Under the pieces are notes generated by a model. That model was not told where the DNA came from. It saw only the letters and a program-made list of their open reading frames with translations, and did no database searches. A stretch of DNA of 64,000 nt. Source: Rapana venosa (Eukaryota; Mollusca; Gastropoda; Neogastropoda; Muricidae). A program made the translations under genes and the position numbers. The stretch covers positions 38,797,139 through 38,861,138 of the forward strand of contig CM054141.1 of the NCBI GenBank assembly GCA_028751875.1, written 5' to 3'. How positions within the stretch are numbered: position 1 is the stretch's first letter; the number at the start of each line of letters is the position of its first letter. This document shows positions 59,535-64,000 of the stretch, one piece after another.

Positions 59535-59673
59535 GGTGGGTTATGGAAACACGAACATACCCAGTGTAAATCCCGGAAGACGGAATGCGGCTACCTACGT
59601 CGTGGGCAAATATGGTCGCATACGCAAAAATCTCACCCCTGGTGAACCTCGAAGCTCACACTGAGGAACAAAA
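59247..59673 (+). mobile_element. S4 tRNA-derived element, full length with internal (TTA)n
   Basis: The first 83 bases fold partly like a tRNA: GACGCTA pairs with CAGCGTT as an acceptor stem, GCTGAGTGGTTAAGAC is an A box and GGTTCGAATCTC a B box. No regular anticodon arm is evident, so a functional tRNA gene is unlikely. The body contains AGAAGATCAAAGATATGCAT, GTTAAAGACCCCGTGATTTA, then a (TTA)n run at 59482-59533. After that come GGTGGGTTATGGAAACACGA, ACATACCCAGTG, AAGACGGAATGCGGCTACCT and a GAACCTCGAAGCTC end. From memory this resembles a SINE common in mollusc genomes. It supplies the 5' part missing from the other S4 copies. Confidence 0.8.
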
Positions 59674-59929
59674 ACGAACAATTAACACAACAATTATATT
59701 GGTCATAAACGTATTTAATTGATAATGAGAGATTCTTCTCAAGTAGGAAATTGCAGAACTTTCCTTTTCTTGTTCACTTTTTGCTGTGCTAATTATGATT
59801 TTCAGATCGTTCGTTTTCTTTTCTCATTTTTTCAAAATGAGTTGTATTTATAGCACACATACACATATACACATACACAACAAATACACGCACGCACACA
59901 CATTCTCTTCCTAAGTTTTTAATATCTCC
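59674..59929. other. unique sequence leading into the C tract
   Basis: AT-rich and then CA-containing. The last 90 bases may be a partial T5 unit by resemblance to 60840-60960. Confidence 0.35.
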
Positions 59930-60008
59930 CTCTCTCCCCCTCCCTCCCTCCTTATCTCTCCTCTCCTCTCCTTCCTCTCTCTCTCTCTCATCCACTCTCC
60001 TCTCTCTC

Positions 60009-60044
<36 letters not shown>

Positions 60045-60053
60045 CCCCCCCCC

Positions 60054-60117
<64 letters not shown>

Positions 60118-60118
60118 C
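59930..60118. repeat. TC-rich block and very long poly-C tract
   Basis: CTCC and TC units to 60010, then over 100 bases of C with one T and one A interruption. Length in the assembly should be treated with caution. Confidence 0.9.
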
Positions 60119-60786
60119 TCTCTCTCTCTCTCTAAACACTACTCAACATCTCCACTTCTCTTTTTCAAGCCATCTGGGGGTTTTTTTCAGGGGAAAAAGC
60201 ACAGCTGCACTGACTGACTGGCATGGGGGTGGGCAGGCAGAGAGGCACGGAGGCAGAGAAGCAGAGAGGCAGGGAGGGAGGCATGCAAGGAGTCAGAGCA
60301 AAGGAGGAAGAGTAGAGAGATAGGGAAGCAGTAGAGACTGCAGTGTAGTGTAGGGAGAGAGAAGCACGGAGTCTGGAACTGCATGCAAGGGAGGCGAAAC
60401 AGAGATGCCTGTTTGTTGTTATCTTACGTGAAGACAGCCTTCCCGGTGACACTGCCCTGACACCATGCAGATTAATGTTTTGTTAGAAAGTAATTCTGCC
60501 GGCATAGCAGCAGCCCTGCCACCCACCTGACAAGGGATGGGTTTAAAGCGATGCTCAAAGTTGTGCTAGATGCGCTATTTGAAAACGAGGAAAAACTCTC
60601 CAAAAACTAATCAAGAAACTGAAAAAAATGATCAATAGAAAACAAACAAACAAAGCGTCTGTAGGTTCCTACTATTTTGAAGAGGATGATCATCTGCTCT
60701 TTTGACTAATATTTATATATGTTTCTCGGAGATGACCCATGCTACTAGGGTAATACATTCAGCCTTCAACACATTAAAATTTTGCC

Positions 60787-60942
60787 ACATGGGCAAAAAC
60801 AAGCACACGCATACACAGGAAAGCAGACACATTCATATACACACAACACACACACTCATACACACTCATACACATACACACTCGCGCGCGCGCACATGCA
60901 CGCACGCACATACACACACAAACACAACACACACAATCTTAG
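60787..60942. repeat. (CA)n tract in T5 unit A
   Basis: CA repeat with TA and GC steps. Counterpart of 63230-63480 in unit B. Confidence 0.9.
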
Positions 60943-60979
60943 GTGGTCAACCTCCCTCCTCCATCTCACCACCCCCTTC

Positions 60980-61252
<273 letters not shown>

Positions 61253-61349
61253 ACACTACTACTCAACATCTCCACTTCTCCTTTTCAAGCCATCTGGGGT
61301 TTTTTCAGGGGAAAAAGCATAGCTGCACTGACTGACTGGCATGGGGGTG

Positions 61350-61765
61350 GGCAGGCAGGCAGAGAGGCAGAGAGGCAGGCAGAGAGGCAGGCAGGCAGGC
61401 AGAGAGGCAGGCAGGCAGGCAGAGAGGCAGGCAGGCAGGCAGAGAGGCAGGCAGAGAGGCAGGCAGGCAGGCAGAGAGGCAGGCAGGCAGAGAGGCAGGC
61501 AGGCAGGCAGAGAGGCAGGCAGGCAGAGAGGCAGGCAGAGAGGCAGGCAGGCAGAGAGGCAGGCAGGCAGAGAGGCAGGCAGAGAGGCAGGCAGGCAGGC
61601 AGAGAGGCAGGCAGGCAGAGAGGCAGGCAGAGAGGCAGGTAGGCAGAGAGGCAGGCAGGCAGAGAGGCAGGCAGGCAGGCAGAGAGGCAGGCAGTGCAGA
61701 GAGGCAGGCAGGCAGGCAGAGAGGCAGGCAGGCAGGCAGAGAGGCAGGGAGTCAGAGGCAGGGTG
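61350..61765. repeat. minisatellite of GGCA and GAGA blocks
   Basis: Units of 8, 12 and 16 bases built from GGCA repeated one to three times plus GAGA. They are arranged irregularly over about 400 bases. In T5 unit A the same position holds only about 60 bases. Frames of 146-286 codons here are Arg-Gln-Ala-Gly repeats. Confidence 0.95.
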
Positions 61766-61955
61766 GGAGGCAGGCAAGTAGTCAGAGCAAAGGAAGAAGA
61801 GTAGAGAGAAAGAGGGAAGCAGTAGAGACAGCTGTGTAGTACTACGTAGGAGAGAGAAGCGCGGAGTCTGGAACTGCATACAAGGGAGGCGAAACAGAGA
61901 TGCCTGTTTGTTATCTTACGTGAAGACAGCCTTTCCAGTGCCACTGCCAGGTTTG

Positions 61956-62275
61956 TTGTACTGTATCATATACCACTTTTCAGTCAGGGCAGATTTCTCT
62001 GCGTGAAATTCCGGCTGCGCTTCCCAGGGTAAAGCGCATCGTCATCACAAGAGCAGCGCCCACCCATTATTGTTATTATTATTGTTTCTTATCCTGTCTG
62101 CAACTGTATTTGCTTTCCTTATCAGTGTGGCTTTTTTCCCCCTACAGAGTTTTGTCAGGGACAACTCCTTTGTTGTCGTGGGTTATTTTACATGCTCCAA
62201 ATAATTATGTGCAACACTGTCTTCGAATCTGGACTTTTCGCTTTCAAGGCAGGTGCGTTACCTCTAGACCACCGA
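61956..62275 (-). mobile_element. S3 element, internally deleted, inside T5 unit B
   Basis: The plus reading TATACCACTTTTCAGTCAGG, TTCTCTGCGTGAAATTCCGG, AAGAGCAGCGCCCACCC, CAACTGTATTTGCTTTCCTT, TTTGTCAGGGACAACTCC and GTTACCTCTAGACCACCG follows the 30395 copy. The segment corresponding to 30625-30725 (the CGTCTCATCCGAAAGAC region) is deleted. Unit A lacks the element. Confidence 0.8.
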
Positions 62276-62539
62276 GAGATTGAGATAGAGATAGAGACAG
62301 ACAGACAGACAGAGAGACACAGACTGACAGACATGCAGATGGCTGTTTTGTTAGTAAGTTATTCTGTTGGCATAGCTGTCCTGCCACATGACAAGGATGG
62401 GTTGGTTCATGCAACGTTCAAACTTGTGCTAGACGCACTGCCTGAAAAAACCCCCAACCCAGCCCAACAAGAACAAAAAAACGCCAAACAACCCGTGAAA
62501 AACCCCGAAGAAATAAAAACAGCGCGCCTTTGCGCACGC

Positions 62540-62620
62540 CCACGCGCGCGCACACACACATATACACACATACACACACCACATCACGCCACAACACAGC
62601 TCAACACATCACACACAACT

Positions 62621-62690
<70 letters not shown>

Positions 62691-62705
62691 AACACACACA
62701 TTCCT
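62540..62705. repeat. (CA)n tract
   Basis: CG/CA steps, an irregular CACAT portion, then about 60 bases of pure CA. Confidence 0.95.
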
Positions 62706-62925
62706 ATGTCTCAGTTTCACAGAACAGAGGGCAATCTAAATAAACCTCTGTGTTGATTTACCAGAAACTGAGACGAGTGCTTTTTCTCCCATTGCCGGTT
62801 CACTAATCCCTGCTGGGGTCCTTATGTTGTATTGCAGTTATTTTGAAGAAGAGGATGCTAATTGTTCTCTTGCCTAACTCTTATGCAGTCTTTTTGTAGT
62901 AGCAGTTTGACTAACTGAGCGTACT

Positions 62926-63147
62926 GAGGATTTTTCCTCTGGAGTCAACATCAGTGCCGACTCCACTGCCCCCAAAAGTCCTTCGGATGAGGCTATAAAC
63001 CGGGGTACCGGAAGAGTAGGCCATTGTGTGCCGGTGGGAACGGAGGACAAAGTTTATAAAACTGTATACACACGGTGACTGGATGTAAAAAAATCACATG
63101 AGTGCATTTTCCGTTATTCTCGAAATAATAGAATAAATAAATAAAAT
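62926..63147 (+). mobile_element. S2 SINE with internal deletion, inside T5 unit B
   Basis: GAGGATTTTTCCTCTGGAGT, AAAAGTCCTTCGGATGAGGC and CCGGGGTACCGGAAGAGTAG show that the segment with GTGTGCGAACGCACGCA is deleted. It ends GAATAAATAAATAAAA. The tRNA head is missing. Unit A has no counterpart. Confidence 0.8.
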
Positions 63148-63199
63148 ACTGAGACGACTCTATTCCACTAAGTTACATTCCCATTCAGCCGTCAACACA

Positions 63200-63480
63200 T
63201 TGGAGACATGGGCAAGAACAAGCATACAGGCACAAGACACACACAGAGACAAACACACACACACACCCATAAGCACATACAAACACACAGAGATCCAGAC
63301 ACACAGAGAGACAAACGCACTCAGATACACACAGATACAGACACAGAGACACAGGTACACACAGACACACAGGCACAGACACACAGACACACAGGCACAG
63401 ACACACAGACACAGACATTAACGCACATATACACAAAGACACACAGACACACACACAGACACACACACACACGCACACTT
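63200..63480. repeat. (CA)n/(CAGACA)n tract
   Basis: CACAGACA and CACAGG units, about 250 bases. Val/Cys or His/Thr frames over it are artefacts. Confidence 0.95.
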
Positions 63481-63519
63481 ATAAACGCGCGCGCGAGAGA
63501 GTAACGCAGAGATAAACAG

Positions 63520-63592
63520 CCAGCCTGCCAGCCAGCCAGGCAGACAGACAGACAAAACAGGCAGATGGTGACAGATACACAGAGAGAGCGAG

Positions 63593-63689
<97 letters not shown>

Positions 63690-63930
63690 AACAGACAGAC
63701 AGGAACAGATAGACAGACAGAGACAGATATGCAGATACACATACACACAGATCCAGAATCCGAAACACACATACAGACAGAGACAAAGACAGAGACAGAG
63801 AGAAAGGCAGACGAAGACAGAAGCAGAGATATATAGAGAAGGGGGGGGGGGGGGGGGGGGGGAGATAGAGACCGATATACAAACACAAAACACACACAAA
63901 CAAAATACAAATACATTGTCTGTCAGCCTG
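63520..63930. repeat. GCCA, (GACA)n, (GA)n and poly-G compound tract
   Basis: GCCAGCCAGGCAGACA, then GA at 63583-63656, GACA, CA, and a run of about 22 G at 63841. The 145-220-codon minus frames across it have Ser/Leu/Cys repeat composition. Confidence 0.95.
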
Positions 63931-64000
63931 TTTCTGTCTGTTTGTTTGTCTCTGACTATGTCTTTGTCTCTGATTCTATGCATCTGTGTACCTGTGCGTC

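Overview
This window looks like non-coding, repeat-saturated DNA from an animal nuclear genome, most likely a mollusc and perhaps a gastropod. There is no operon structure, no dense coding, and no CRISPR, integrase, insertion sequence or phage signature. Almost every long open frame is a translation of a microsatellite: (GA)n read as RERERE, (CA)n as HTHTHT, (TCTG)n as SVCLSVC, (TTC)n as FFF or SSS. The mollusc call rests on inference. One tRNA-headed repeat (best copy 59247-59673) resembles, from memory, a short interspersed element common in mollusc genomes, and the reverse-transcriptase remnant is of a type common there. No similarity search was possible.

No complete gene is supported. The only stretch that reads like real coding sequence is an open frame of about 139 codons at 25746-26164. 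It has a possible splice acceptor in front and an in-frame Cys-Lys-Glu repeat, and could be a terminal exon. Two degraded pieces of non-LTR retrotransposons are recognisable: a reverse-transcriptase fragment at 3287-3880, and a 5'-truncated 3' end at 24992-25152 flanked by an 11-bp target-site duplication.

Dispersed short elements form four families, named here for convenience. S1 is a chimeric element with a tRNA-like A box followed by a 5S rRNA-like internal control region (36535, 41532, 7603, 4172, and a fragment at 6082). S2 is tRNA-headed with an (AATA)n tail (12590, 18670, 30027, 51258, 56683, 57226, 58033, 62926). S3 is tRNA-headed (30395, 61956, and fragments at 24570 and 37395). S4 is the mollusc-like element, complete at 59247 and present as 5'-truncated tails at 1554, 12445, 25177, 30323, 37212, 38591 and 52170. 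A fifth dispersed repeat of unknown class, called family E, occurs at 2690, 14386, 16210, 18173, 21360 and 22785. Several elements are nested in one another.

The other main theme is local tandem duplication. Five arrays have units of about 0.45-2.4 kb: T1 at 9000-10640 with an inverted copy at 5650, T2 at 38850-43330, T3 at 52450-55900, T4 at 57480-59170 and T5 at 60126-63480. In each, the units carry long simple-sequence tracts at corresponding positions, which points to microsatellite-associated unequal exchange. A 38/41-bp minisatellite lies at 46113-46751. Simple repeats include long (GA)n, (CA)n, (CATA)n and (TTC)n tracts, a near-pure C run of over 100 bases at 59.9-60.1 kb, a G-rich block at 33.87-34.1 kb and a perfect TC/TA/GA palindrome at 6541-6660. 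Intervals between these features look like unique intergenic or intronic sequence with no recognisable gene. Element boundaries were set by eye and may be off by 5-20 bases.
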